64,000 bases of DNA from Desarmillaria ectypa (GCA_030407005.1 JAUDYN010000001.1:620001-684000), one strand, 5' to 3'. Counted from the stretch's first letter, positions 1 through 11,273 are shown. The notes: generated by a model not told the origin, from the sequence alone. Made by a program: numbers and translations.

Positions 1-1204
1 TGATAAGGTGGGAGTCATAGCACTATCCTCTTCAGAGGTGTTGATATAGTCATCAGGGTCAGATCCTACCATGATCATGATATCCATCAATGCCAGCATT
101 TCAACCAACCCCTTCTCTTAGGCTGAGTCTGGTAGTGTACAGCTTTTCCTCTGGGTAGTGTGCCCTATACTACTTGGATATAGTGGCCTGTCCTCAGATC
201 CTTGGAGGTCTTGAGGGTCCTGGGATTCTTGCTAGTCAGCTGACCTACCTCTTGTTTCCTTCAGTCTTTGGGCTTAATAGGCCTTTCTATCCTCCAATGG
301 CCCTGATGAAGCATGACTTGGCTCCATAAATGGGGGTGCAGAGGTGTTCAGCTTCAGAGGTCTGAGGACATCCTATCTACTGACTCCAGTCTACAGTTTT
401 ACCCATGTATCCAGTACACTCTGCATAGCAAGTCCATTAGACTTTGTTGCAGTGTCAGCACCACCTGACACTATGGCTGCTTTGTTGGGGGCTCAGGAGT
501 CACTATAGATAGTGGTATCAGCATCTTTTATCAGGATGATGTATCTGTTCTTTTTTGATTCTTCAGTGATCTTTGGATTCAGAGTTCATAACAAAGGTGG
601 TAGTATTTTTTGTGGATTATGTAAATGTCTAGATGCATGTATATTAGTCCAACCTGTGGCATCCAAGAACTCACCAGCTGAGACATTGGTCAAACAAGAG
701 AAATTGAACCCTTGTTGACCTAGTCTTTTGCCTCCTCAATCTTAGCCATAGGTGGTTCCACTGCATTAGTGGTCCCTACTGACTGAATGTCCTTATACTC
801 TCTTCTCTTAGGGCAATCCTTTGCCATGTGCCCTTTCTCATTGCATCTAAAACAGTGACCTTCCACTTTTTGTCAGTCAACTTCCATCAGCTGTCCCACC
901 TCTCTGTATGATATCCATCAGCCTGTACCTAAATCCTGACTGGGACTGATATTGGCCATTGGTTTTGAAGCTGAGAAACTTGTTGCCCCAGTGGCAGCTT
1001 TGCCACTGGGTTGATTTTGAGGGTGGTAGTCCTTCTTCAGTCCCTCCCAGGGGATTCTGGTGGTCTGGTCAAAGACCTATTTGTGCTGTCATTCTTTGTA
1101 CATGTGCATTATCTGTTCCTTCCATTCTGGATAGGTGTGAGGAATGTTAATGCTCATGTTGGAGATAAACATTGTGTATGATGAGGGGACCCCCAATCAT
1201 ATAG

Positions 1205-2454
1205 TGATGTGCTTGGTAATGAGGAGTGACAAAAGAATTAGGGAATGGCAATGAACACCAATCACACTAAACCTCTTACTACTCTACACTTAATCACCAA
1301 TATTGAATTTGGGTGGTTTTGAGTATGATGGAAGCACTCTGCAGACTTCAATAATCAAGTACAGTTGTCTTAAAGATGTTTTATTCATTACTAGTGAGTT
1401 ATATAAAGTACTACTCACACTAGTGGGGTTGGTAAACACTTGACCAGTCACACTCTTGGCTGACTAGTGGCACTCTTGGCCTAAGAATAAACTATAACTC
1501 TGAGAACTTTGCTTGAACTAACTTCAAAACACTCTGAACCTTTGCAGGACACAACAGTGACTCTAAGGAACTTCAATTCAATGCAATACTATGGGTGACT
1601 TAGCAACTATTAATCACTTTATTGAGGTTAAGCACAAATGCCTTTAATTGAGGACACCAGTTACTACCAGTGAGGGCTCAACTGCAGGGATGGCTTGCCT
1701 GCTTTGCACAAGTGCCCATCTCACTACTTATATACTACTGAGGCAGAACTATAAATATCATCTGAGTATAGAGTATATTGGTAAGGATTTCTTAGCTAGT
1801 CATGAATAATGGTGAATAATCATGCAATAGTTGGTCTAGTCTGTTTTCTTTTCATATAGTTGGTCTAGAGACTCCACAGTCAGTCTTTCTGCACCCTTGG
1901 CCCAACTACATGCTCTAGTAATGCAGTTATATGGATATCTGGATATTGGTGCCTGTAACAGCTATCTGATCATGATCAAGAGTGCAGTCTGGCTACACTA
2001 GTACCAATCATAAGAGATCTATATTGCAATAGTTGGATCTGGGCTCAAGGTTAATCCATTCCTAATTTATTTTTAAGTCCTGTTTCAAGATTTCCATGTG
2101 ACTAGTTATTCTGACTTAGGCATTTATGCCCAGTCTGGGCTGCTAGTGACAGAACTTCATGAAATCTATATACTCTGCTCCTGGTTTTGGTGTGCTAGTA
2201 GCATCCTTTGTTTGCTAGTGGCTGTATTTCACTTAGTCCTGCTAGCATTTGAGTTACTAGTCTGGCTGGCTGGTAGATTTAACCCACTAATAGTGTTGCA
2301 TCTAAGTCCTGGCTCTACCAGTTGCTTACTGCTTTTAACTATCAGCTTGAAGCCTCAGCTATAGTCCTCTATGTATCACTAGTATAGGATAGATGTGCAA
2401 TAGTATTATTACAAAATCACAAAATCTAGGTGTGAATGCATAGATGGCATATCA
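1205..2454. mobile_element. LTR-like insertion (probable solo LTR, about 1250 bp) inside the gag relic
   Basis: The gag relic is collinear with the younger gag on both sides of this block but has no counterpart for it. The block begins TGATGTG and ends CATATCA, which are near-perfect inverted ends of TG...CA type. ATAG occurs on both sides (1201-1204 and 2455-2458), consistent with a short target-site duplication. No coding capacity is visible, and the block is CpG-poor like its host. A solo LTR of another family is the simplest reading; a non-autonomous element is possible. Confidence 0.55.
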
Positions 2455-4537
2455 ATAGCCTTGACCATGGCACCACAATTGTGTTCATCAGTTCTTTGGC
2501 CTGCTAGCCTAGCTTCTTCCTCAAGCTTCTGGAAGTAATGGGAAGTAGGCTGTATTCCTATATAGAGGTCAAACATCCACTTTTCATGGACTTTTTCAAT
2601 GGTGGGGTTCCTGAACTGTCAGGTTACCATGTTGACAATGTCCTCCCAGGAGGGATAACCGAAGTGGGCAGCAGTGCTGTCCCAGACATCACTGATCCAA
2701 AATTTAGGTCTCTTGTAGACTCATCAGTCCTTAGTGGCTCTCTCAAAATAGGAAGTCACAAATAGTACCAGATGCTCTGGCATCTGGAAATAGTGTCAGA
2801 ACACCTTAAAATAGACAATACAATCATCTATGAAGCATTCAATATCATTGTGGTCCTCTTTGAATGGCTTTGAGGGTTGGATGAGAATTGGTTTGATGCC
2901 CATATATGAGGCATTATCAGGGGCATTTCTGATGGGATTCAGAATAGTGTCAGAGAGACTCTTTTCTGGGAGTAGCCTTGGGATTGAGAATTGATCTGGT
3001 CATAGAGCAGATGGACCACATGGGGGTTTTGTTAGTCTTCCCCATTCTGTCTGGTTTCTTCTTTTTTTCACTGAATTTGAAGGTTTCTACATAGAGGTCC
3101 CTTGCTGCCTCAGCTTCAGTGAGTTCTTAATGCATTTGTTGAATGTATTGTTCCTTTGTGGCTAGCTTATTTCTGGCTACTTGTAAAATTTCTTCCATTG
3201 TGGATTGCAGTGATCCTGCAGAGGTAGAGAAACTCACTTTGGGTTCCTTGCCTGCTCCTGTGAATAGAATGCTATCACCCTGATAGGGATGATAGCTGAT
3301 TTGTTGAACCTGCCTATATGGTGGTGAGTCAAAGAGTGGTTGTAGTGGTATGATTGGGGTGTCAGGCAGGTATTGGAGATACAACATGTATTGGGGCTAG
3401 AATAATTCCAGCCCACTGTAATAGCCTGACAGGTATGTAAAGCTACTGAACTGGGGATTTGGGTCTCATCTATTCTCTTTGAGCATATTCCCTTCTTTCT
3501 AACTCTCTGAGAGTATGTCCTAATACATATCTTTCCTCCACTGTTCTTGGCTGTAACCTGGAGGCCAGGTCTTTAGCTGTGGGCAGATAGAGCTCACAAA
3601 ATCTGTTGGCCTATATATGGGCATGAATGTTGAGGCCCAGATTAGGCTCTCATGCTGGGTTGCCTCTGTTGAGAGCTAGCCACTTGTCCATTTCTGGATG
3701 GATTTAGGGCCAGGCAGTCCTAGCCTCCACATCAGCATATCATAGTTCCCAGGTGGCAGTCCTGAAGGGGCCAAATAGACCCCTGTCCACTTTGGAGAGT
3801 TTGGGCCACTTGTAATCAGCCCCATCAATATTAAAGGGGCTGTTGGGAGGAAGGGGAGCAGCCATGGTTTCACTATTGGAGGAGTTGTCATTGGTGATTT
3901 TAATGATGAGAAGTAATGAGGAGGAGTCTGTTCCTCCACTGGGCCAAGAGCCTCACTCTTGGGTGGCAATGGCCCAGGGGCCATAGAGGTGGTTTTGGGG
4001 ATAGGAATTATCCATCCTGAAATGGTTTTGGTATCTTTCCCTAGCTTGGGCTGGACAGGCAGATGGGGTGTAGGAGAGAGGGGGGGACTCTTGACATTGA
4101 AGCATAATCTGTAGATTCTGCAGGTGTTCTGGGGTGGGGGAGGTGGGTTGTTCCACCTGGAGATTTATTATTGAAAGGTTCTCATTCTATGCTGGAAACT
4201 CCTCCAAGGAATTCATGAAATATGACCTGAGGCAGGGGATATCTTCTTCTTCCCTGACCACACTTGTGGTTGCCATTCTGGTGGGTTCTGGTCTCCAGAG
4301 GACATGGAGAGGATGGTGGAGAGGGCAAGGGGGAAGTTGGGGATGCAGGTTTCTTTGTTAGCATAGGTATGCCCTGAGTTCTTCTTCATAAGCTAGTATG
4401 AATAGAGTGGTGAATATCACCAATAATATTGCACTGCCAATAGCAGTACTGAGTGTAATGCTTTGTCAGTTTTCACATTCTTCTGGCATATGTTTGTTGC
4501 TTCATCACATTTTAGTGGTGATGAAGCAGTTGAAAAA

Positions 4538-4550
4538 ATCTTCCAACTAA
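4538..4550 (-). promoter_or_regulatory. Decayed self-priming primer-binding site of R1
   Basis: The 13 nt abutting the LTR match, with one transition, the reverse complement of 4684-4696 inside the LTR. This is the arrangement seen intact in the other elements of this window. Confidence 0.6.
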
Positions 4551-4933
4551 TGTTAGGACCTAATTCACACATGATATTAGGACCAAATGCTAATTCCCAG
4601 GCTGTATTATGTTCAGACAATCACCCTATATGAGAAAGCCATGAAGGTCTTTAGAAGAGTGGAGAATGGTATATATATTAAGTTTAGTTGAAAGATGCAG
4701 AATATACATAATAAGTGCCTAACTTATATACTGAAAACTAGGAGACTAATAATAGGGTCATTTGTGTGTATGTGGTGCATGAACTGTGTGTTTGTCATAT
4801 TACCATGGTCAGATGATGGAATAGAGTGATAGCATGAGTAGATCAATGAGGCTTATCAATGAACAAGGGATGTTTGATGAGGATAGCAATAAGATGTTGT
4901 GATTAAGATAAGGAAAATGAAAAAATTGTAATA
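4551..4933 (-). repeat. 5' LTR of degraded element R1
   Basis: Begins TGTTAGG like the young LTRs and ends in a decayed form of their TAACA terminus. It lies next to gag exactly as LTR-C lies next to the young gag. CpG is nearly absent. The segment at 4684-4696 is complementary to the primer-binding segment at 4538-4550 except for one position that would pair G-U. Confidence 0.75.
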
Positions 4934-4976
4934 GTGAGCTGGAAGGATTCTGGGAATTTTCAAGAAGCTGGAATAT

Positions 4977-5004
4977 GGTTGATGGTTGATGGTTGATGGT
5001 TGAT
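4977..5004. repeat. Four tandem copies of GGTTGAT
   Basis: Four exact 7-bp units lie immediately outside the R1 LTR. It is a simple microsatellite-like tract with no other visible role. Confidence 0.8.
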
Positions 5005-5066
5005 CATGTTGATTAGAGTACTGCAGGTTAGATAGATCCTTGAAACTTTGTTTGACTACCAGGCTA

Positions 5067-5314
5067 TGTTGTGAAAAACAGAGAACAAGTAGATCAGTTC
5101 ATTCCCAGTTAGTACATGCATAGTGTCAGGCTAATAGTATTGTGCTTGGCTGAGCTCTGCAAATGCATGCAGAGGTACACTACTGTACCTACTTATATAC
5201 TAAATGCTAATTTACTAGAATCTTCTACAACTTTTCTAATATTTCTCTCTTAATCAGCAAGTTTGGCATGATGCCAGATTGCTATTATCTCAGCTCAACT
5301 CTCAAATTCCAACA
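5067..5314 (-). repeat. Solo LTR, 248-bp family (copy 1)
   Basis: Starts TGTTGTG and ends CCAACA. It is flanked by GGCTA (5062-5066) and GGCTG (5315-5319), a 5-bp duplication with one transition. It is the reverse complement of the copy at 6831-7078 and the same length. It carries a TATATA-type box and the interrupted palindrome GGCATGATGCC (5265-5275). CpG sites of the other copies are mostly TpG/CpA here, so it is an older copy. No internal element sequence is attached. Confidence 0.8.
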
Positions 5315-6384
5315 GGCTGGAGAGTGTGTAGGAGTGGTCAGCTAGTAACCTTTGAAGATAGTATCTATACCTCAGTTCTTTTGAGACTGCATGTTGAATA
5401 TGGATTCTGTCATTGCAGATTGAGATCTTATAGAAAGTGCCTGAATAATATGCTAGAAATGCAGGTCCTAAGAGACCAGAGACTGGAAGCCTAAGAAAAA
5501 GCCAATGCTGAAATGCTCATTCTCAATTCTTGAGGTACTCAACTTCCTGAACCAGTCTTCACCTTGCACCACTTGCTATTCTCTTAACAAGTTTAAGATG
5601 GACATTATTTCTTTTTAGTAACAGAAACATATTATATTCTATAGCAAATTAAACAATATACACTTACCAGTGCTTGGACAACATCAGATTAGGACTTTTT
5701 CTACAGTTTTAACCACCAAGTATTGATAGGTTTGTTTACAAATAATGTCTATTATATCAGTCATTTCCAACAGTCAACTGAGTATGCTAACATGAAAATA
5801 TAGTGGAGTATGTCCACACAGATATGGTGGGTTGTATCCACATATATTTGAATAGAAGATCATCTGAGCCTGCATAGAGGTCATTCCAGTCATATGTAGA
5901 GTTAAAATAATAGTAATGGGCCTGATTCTCTGAATCTAAGTAGGTGGATTTCTCACTCCAATGGCAGCTCACTTATGTAACCATTATACCACAAATAGTC
6001 TTGAAGTCTGCCAATTGTCATAGAAAACATGTCAGTAAATTTTATGTAAGAGCAAGTTTCAGCTACTCAATAGTACTTATGCTGTCTATCTGTACTGCCC
6101 AGCAGCCTACAAGCATCACTAGGTGACAGCACTGAGCCCAATGCAGGTTCAGGTGAGATGAACAACAAAAAGTAGGCATTAAAGAGTCTTTTCTAAAGCA
6201 TAATAGACTTTCAAATGCAGTAATTCCTGATGCTGTTTGACAGATGTATAATCCTGGATCCTGGATAATGACATGAGCAACAAGAAGGATGAGCAAAGAA
6301 TCTGTAGATGTGGAATTTAAAGATTACTGTATACAGAAGAGAGAAGAGTAAATTCTGTAGGAATTTTTATATTGGAATCCTAGG
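5315..6384. other. CpG-poor stretch without a recognisable gene
   Basis: AT-rich and CpG-poor like the neighbouring transposon relics. Only short open frames (up to 77 codons) without recognisable motifs occur. Probably decayed repeat sequence, but no family could be assigned. Confidence 0.4.
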
Positions 6385-6703
6385 TGTTGTGCAGGGTAGA
6401 ATCCAGGCTGGTAAAGCCAGATGTAAAGGAATTATTATTGTATGGCTCCTACAGAGCTCATATTTATACTACTTCGCACTAGAATCTAGAATGTACTACA
6501 ACTTTCTACAACTCTCTTGCTTACTCATCGACTCTCGGCACGATGCCAGATTGCTCCTTCTAGAACTTTCCAGCAAAATCCCAACACTACCTTACACTAG
6601 AATTTAGAATGTACTACAACTTTCTACAACTCTCATGCTTACTCATCGACTCTCGGCATGATGCCGGATTGCTCCTTCTAGAACTTTCCAGCAAATCCCA
6701 ACA
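6385..6703. repeat. LTR-like block with an internal 118-bp tandem duplication
   Basis: Starts TGTTGTG and ends CCCAACA, like the 248-bp family, and shares the GGCAYGATGCC motif (6537-6547 and 6655-6665). A unit of about 118 bp beginning ACTAGAAT is present twice in tandem (from 6478 and from 6596) with few differences. No clean target duplication was found. It is probably a related solo LTR whose 3' part was duplicated. Confidence 0.55.
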
Positions 6704-6830
6704 TTTTAGGAGTCAATTGCCGCAACAAAATGCAAGTCGCGATCAAGCTCCATTAGGTGGATGGACTGTGAGAATAATCTAAAGATGCCTCTCAGTTACG
6801 TACAATAACCACCGCCATTCGGTCTATTTC

Positions 6831-7078
6831 TGTTGGGATTTGAGAGTTGAGCCGAGATGATGGCAATCCAGCATCATGCCGAACTTGCTGATTAAGAAAG
6901 AAATATTAGGAAAGTTGTAGAAGATTCTAGTACATTAGTATTTAGTATATAAGTAGGTACAGTAGTGTACATCTGCATGCGTTTGCAGAGCTCAGCCAAG
7001 CGCAATACTATTGGCCTGACACCGCGCATGTACTAACTGGGAACGAACTGATCTATTCATCCCCCGTTTTTCACAACA
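6831..7078 (+). repeat. Solo LTR, 248-bp family (copy 2) with perfect target duplication
   Basis: Starts TGTTGGG and ends CACAACA. ATTTC occurs at 6826-6830 and again at 7079-7083, a perfect 5-bp target duplication. It has a TATATAAG box. This copy retains CpG sites (GCCGAG, GCGCAAT) that copy 1 lost, so it is the youngest and best preserved of the three copies. Confidence 0.85.
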
Positions 7079-7912
7079 ATTTCAAATCTCAACTGTCTTG
7101 ATTAGTCTCGATTTGAGCGTCTACTTAGGGGAGCTACCGTTCCGTATCACCTTTGCAGTCTGACAGTCGATGAAATATCATGGTCATGCATATGGATACC
7201 TTATCGAGTCTGTAAAGCAAATAGCTTGTGTTACTCTTGGTCCCTCTTCGGTGATTTACAAGAGACCAAATACTGGGAAACTCACAGCATGGAATACAAG
7301 GCTTAATCAGATTCATTGCCCCCCCGCGGGGAAGGTACCATGGTCTATCCGGCGCCCGATTTCACCCGAGTCGGCAGCGGAAGCGGGATGTAGATTTTCC
7401 CTGACTATATCAGGACGGTTATCATTTCATTTCATGTCGCTTCATTACTCCCCTCACTACCTGCGATACGGTACTGGCTCTCCGGCGACAGAAACTTGCG
7501 AAAGTACGGTACACGAGGATTGGGCGTTGACACTGGACAGCCTGCACGTAACGTCAGCGGCGCTGAAGGAGGAATTTGTTTACCGTGTGTTTCGTCCGCC
7601 GTATTCGCGCTCTTCCAGTGGTTAAAAAGCGACATTGCAGATTACAGTTGACGCTAACAATCCACAATTGTGTGTATTATTCTATTTTCTTCTTGCGGCC
7701 CAACTGACACAGTCATCAGGTTAATTCATGGCTCTATAATAGAACGTTCACCTACCCACCGTGTGCGTTGGTCTTCTTCACCTGTTATATGCGTACTGAC
7801 TTTATGCTAGTATCATTGACCATCTATCATCACGCTGTCACCAACGATTCTAGTACTACACGCAGCACAGCTGACGACCACGAAAATCGTCATAATTCAC
7901 AAACCTACTACA
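7079..7912. other. Intergenic region upstream of the first gene
   Basis: Normal CpG content marks the transition from repeats to the gene island. A 151-codon open frame at 7170-7625 has no recognisable motif and is probably not a gene. A TATAAT-like box near 7734 could serve the gene that starts at 7913. Confidence 0.4.
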
Positions 7913-8503
7913 ATGATCTCTTCTCCCGCGTCCTCAGCGACGCTCGTCAGCCCCGAGCCGTACCAAAAGTTCGACTTCAATATCGCCGTCAAGCCGAAGG
8001 GACACCTCGAGCCGCATGTGAGCAACCTACCGCGACGAAGGCTAGCGAAGAGGAAGGTTATTGTTGAAGAGAATGAGAACAGCAACAAAGGGAGCGCACA
8101 AACGTGCTCGGCACATTCTCCCAGAGCTGGAGGAGAACGTCAGCGTCAACACGCGCCCATACAACCGTTGGGAGAGGAAACAGACGTGTTTATCTCTTTG
8201 GGTGACATAGAGGACTGGGACGGAGTCATGATTCGCGTCGAGGACGAAGGGGAGAACGATCGAGGCGTGCCGACTCTGTCACCCTCAGATTTTCTCAAGT
8301 TGATGATGATGGCGTCAGGGAAGGTCCTGATTACAGGGAGAGTGAACGCGTTTTCCGTCGCGCTAGGAATTATCTCTCGGAGGAGCCGCAGGGACGTCAT
8401 AAAGACGTACATGGAGCTGCACGATACGGGAGGATTAGATGATTCTTGGAGAGGTTTGTTAAGTCGCGAAGGATTAGAGTGGATAGTCGGACAGCAGAAA
8501 TAG
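7913..8503 (+). CDS. Hypothetical protein, 196 aa, single exon
   Basis: I do not recognise this protein. It is an uninterrupted 196-codon frame with a good start context (ACAATGA), normal CpG and clear codon bias. The N-terminal 30 residues are Ser/Pro-rich, and residues about 40-50 form a basic patch (RRRLAKRK). The middle (about 85-120) is acidic. The C-terminal 80 residues look like a compact, partly helical region with MMMASGKVLITGRV and GIISRRSRRDVI. No signal peptide or membrane segment is visible. A shadow frame on the opposite strand (8146-8520) is not considered real. It may be a lineage-restricted regulator, but nothing in the sequence proves a function. Confidence 0.6.
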   Translation: MISSPASSATLVSPEPYQKFDFNIAVKPKGHLEPHVSNLPRRRLAKRKVIVEENENSNKGSAQTCSAHSPRAGGERQRQHAPIQPLGEETDVFISLGDIEDWDGVMIRVEDEGENDRGVPTLSPSDFLKLMMMASGKVLITGRVNAFSVALGIISRRSRRDVIKTYMELHDTGGLDDSWRGLLSREGLEWIVGQQK

Positions 8504-8891
8504 ATAGCCACTGTATTCATAGATATAATGTGTATTATTAGAAGAGTTACTACTGTTCAGATATAGTGTAACAGCTGATACTGCTCTGCGTTAGTTTGAC
8601 TCCTCGCAATTGGAATGTACATGGGGATTTTGTCTTCTTACTTGTTGCTCACTCTTCCATTCGACGGAAATAAGACCAATCTGGAAAGCCCTCGAGCAGA
8701 GTGGCTCAAAACGAAAAGTTCATATTGTACAAACGAAACGACCACTAGACTTTGTTGGATTCTTGAGCACCGAAACATCTCCGGCTAACTTTAAATCCAC
8801 GGCTCTAGGTACCACAGACAAATCGAATTGGAGGTATACAAATCTACATACACACTCTTGCAAACACCACACATAAGATGCCTCATCAGAC

Positions 8892-9475
8892 TTAGTATGT
8901 GTAGTGGGCGTTCCAGAAAGAAGAGTCGTAGTACTTCTTCCCATCCTTTCCATCCTTCTCGTCATGCTTGTCATCATAACAATCATCCTCCCAGGTCAGG
9001 ATGTTGATGATCTCCTCAAAGAGTTCGCAGATGAACTTTTCCCCGGATTCTTCTTCGGAGTAAACTAGAAAGAAGCATTTATTAGAACGGGAGAGAGGAA
9101 GTCAACGTCAAACGTACCCTGGCAAGAGTTACATTTGTTATCCTTCTCGCAAAGGTTCTTGCAGTCTGAAGAGTAAACGTCAGTGAAATGATCATGGACC
9201 GAAAAAGAAAAGAAGGGCTTACCGATCTCGTAGGTGTCCTTCTTGACATCCTTGTGGTCGTAGGGAGTGTACTTTCCCTGGTTCCATCCCTTGAAGTCCT
9301 TCTTGTGCTCGAACACAGGCTGCCAGCTGCAGTCCTTGCGACCGTTGCCATAATTCTTGTTGTCATAGTCCTTCTTGCCGTTGTCGACACCGCCGTCCCT
9401 AGCTTGAGTGGAAGTGGAGAGGGCAGGGACCGCGAGGGCCACGAGAGGGAGGAGAGTACCAACTGAGAAACGCAT
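8892..9475 (-). CDS. Small secreted cysteine-containing protein (left copy)
   Basis: Predicted 157-aa secreted protein in three exons: 9223-9475, 9118-9165 and 8892-9064, with introns of 57 and 53 nt. ATG at 9475 opens a clear signal peptide (MRFSVGTLLPLVALAVPALS). An upstream alternative start in the same frame is not an ATG. The mature part is rich in Lys, Asp, Tyr and Gly and has seven cysteines, four of them clustered in exon 2 (CKNLCEKDNKCNSC). The C-terminus ends in an aromatic tail (WNAHYTY). No known domain is recognised. It could be an effector-like or cell-wall-associated secreted protein. Its coding sequence is the mirror image of the gene at 10690-11273. Confidence 0.82.
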
Positions 9476-9557
9476 CGTGATGGATAGGCTGATATTAGGC
9501 AAGTAAATAGACGAGGATGATGCGTCTGCCTGGAGAATATTGGCGATTTGAGAGCCC

Positions 9558-9565
9558 TTTTTATA
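9558..9565 (-). promoter_or_regulatory. TATA box of the left secreted-protein gene
   Basis: TATAAAAA lies 83 bp upstream of the ATG at 9475 and is the mirror image of 10600-10607. Confidence 0.6.
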
Positions 9566-9977
9566 TCACTTCGGACGGCAGAAAGTACTTCGTGAACGTA
9601 AGTGAGTCCCTCAACCAATTATGAACTAGACCAACGTCACATAGAAACAGCACCAGACACAAAATGAAGGAGATCTGTGGCCAAATGTAATCTACTCCAA
9701 GACTCGCTAAGCCGCAAGGGAACCCACTTCAAATGGCGGTAACCAAATACGGTGCAGGCGGGAACGTCGGTTTCAGACGTAGCGGCCTACCATCACCTCG
9801 CTGGAGTGGGACATAAGATATTTCGCATATGCCAAGGACAATCGCTACAACTAGATTTTAAAGTTTGATTGTAATGTGAAGGCCGGAATTCGTAGTGGAT
9901 ATTTACAAGTACGAGAACTTCGAAGTTGCTGATGAAGGGGGATCAGAACGCAACGACTGCTTCAGAGTCGGCAAACT

Positions 9978-10187
9978 GGAAAGCATCACGGAGAAGGCAG
10001 ACACGCGAAACATGCCAACTGGAATCGTGAGCCGCTATGTAATCCATAACGCCTATCCGGGAGAATCAGAGCCCTCGAAGAGAAATTCCTTTGAAGGACC
10101 TGAACCGTTTCAGAGTCCAAACAGTCGAAAGCCCCCAGTACGCGACTCAGTGAGAGACAAAACGCGAGCTCGGCATCACGGCGTTCT
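9978..10187. other. Unique 210-bp spacer between the inverted-repeat arms
   Basis: This single-copy centre separates the two divergent promoter regions. A 9-bp direct repeat, GCATCACGG, occurs near both spacer ends (about 9983 and 10172). Short frames that read out of each arm from the shared inner sequence are artefacts of the symmetry. Confidence 0.6.
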
Positions 10188-10599
10188 AGTTTGCCGACTC
10201 TGAAGCAGTCGTTGCGTTCTGATCCCCCTTCATCAGCAACTTCGAAGTTCTCGTACTTGTAAATATCCACTACGAATTCCGGCCTTCACATTACAATCAA
10301 ACTTTAAAATCTAGTTGTAGCGATTGTCCTTGGCATATGCGAAATATCTTATGTCCCACTCCAGCGAGGTGATGGTAGGCCGCTACGTCTGAAACCGACG
10401 TTCCCGCCTGCACCGTATTTGGTTACCGCCATTTGAAGTGGGTTCCCTTGCGGCTTAGCGAGTCTTGGAGTAGATTACATTTGGCCACAGATCTCCTTCA
10501 TTTTGTGTCTGGTGCTGTTTCTATGTGACGTTGGTCTAGTTCATAATTGGTTGAGGGACTCACTTACGTTCACGAAGTACTTTCTGCCGTCCGAAGTGA

Positions 10600-10607
10600 T
10601 ATAAAAA
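10600..10607 (+). promoter_or_regulatory. TATA box of the right secreted-protein gene
   Basis: TATAAAAA lies 83 bp upstream of the ATG at 10690. Transcription would start shortly downstream. Confidence 0.6.
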
Positions 10608-10689
10608 GGGCTCTCAAATCGCCAATATTCTCCAGGCAGACGCATCATCCTCGTCTATTTACTTGCCTAATATCAGCCTATCCATCACG

Positions 10690-11273
10690 ATGCGTTTCTC
10701 AGTTGGTACTCTCCTCCCTCTCGTGGCCCTCGCGGTCCCTGCCCTCTCCACTTCCACTCAAGCTAGGGACGGCGGTGTCGACAACGGCAAGAAGGACTAT
10801 GACAACAAGAATTATGGCAACGGTCGCAAGGACTGCAGCTGGCAGCCTGTGTTCGAGCACAAGAAGGACTTCAAGGGATGGAACCAGGGAAAGTACACTC
10901 CCTACGACCACAAGGATGTCAAGAAGGACACCTACGAGATCGGTAAGCCCTTCTTTTCTTTTTCGGTCCATGATCATTTCACTGACGTTTACTCTTCAGA
11001 CTGCAAGAACCTTTGCGAGAAGGATAACAAATGTAACTCTTGCCAGGGTACGTTTGACGTTGACTTCCTCTCTCCCGTTCTAATAAATGCTTCTTTCTAG
11101 TTTACTCCGAAGAAGAATCCGGGGAAAAGTTCATCTGCGAACTCTTTGAGGAGATCATCAACATCCTGACCTGGGAGGATGATTGTTATGATGACAAGCA
11201 TGACGAGAAGGATGGAAAGGATGGGAAGAAGTACTACGACTCTTCTTTCTGGAACGCCCACTACACATACTAA
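10690..11273 (+). CDS. Small secreted cysteine-containing protein (right copy)
   Basis: Exons 10690-10942, 11000-11047 and 11101-11273 give a 157-aa protein. Introns 10943-10999 and 11048-11100 have GTAAGC/CAG and GTACGT/TAG ends, and the frame closes exactly. A 20-25 residue signal peptide is followed by a polar mature region with seven cysteines, including a C-x3-C-x5-C-x2-C cluster. The copy at 8892-9475 encodes the same protein, introns included, so the duplication is recent or kept uniform by gene conversion. The two genes diverge from a shared centre, each with its own copy of the same promoter. The function is unknown. Confidence 0.82.

Larger units (their letters stand above)
1..4550 (-). 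pseudogene. Degraded Ty3/gypsy gag region (old relic R1), interrupted at 1205-2454
   Basis: This stretch is alignable by eye, on the minus strand, to the gag and start-of-pol part of the younger element at about 59600-62930. Matching landmarks include the zinc-knuckle segment near 800-860, the segment around 960-1190, the gag core near 2480-2990, and the proline-rich N-terminal part near 3400-4400. Almost every CpG of the younger copy is TpG or CpA here, and stops occur in every frame, so no protein can be made. It is the 5' half (LTR, gag, start of pol) of an element whose pol would lie to the left of the window. Short open frames inside it are remnants or shadows. Confidence 0.85.
8780..9977. 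repeat. Left arm of a 1.2-kb inverted repeat
   Basis: Position x in this arm pairs with position 20165-x in the right arm (10188-11385). From the stop codon of the enclosed gene inward to 9977 the arms look identical by eye. The outer roughly 110 bp (3' UTR side) carry several mismatches before similarity ends near 8780. Confidence 0.92.

Noticed and set aside
9895..10270. Facing frames that start with the same 27 residues on opposite strands
   Set aside because: They arise from the inner ends of the inverted repeat, start at a non-ATG codon and diverge in the unique spacer. They are symmetry artefacts.
10547..11083. 178-codon plus-strand frame in the right arm (and its mirror at 9082-9618)
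   Set aside because: It overlaps the secreted-protein gene in another frame, is Arg/Ser/Thr-rich shadow sequence, and appears twice only because the arms are identical.
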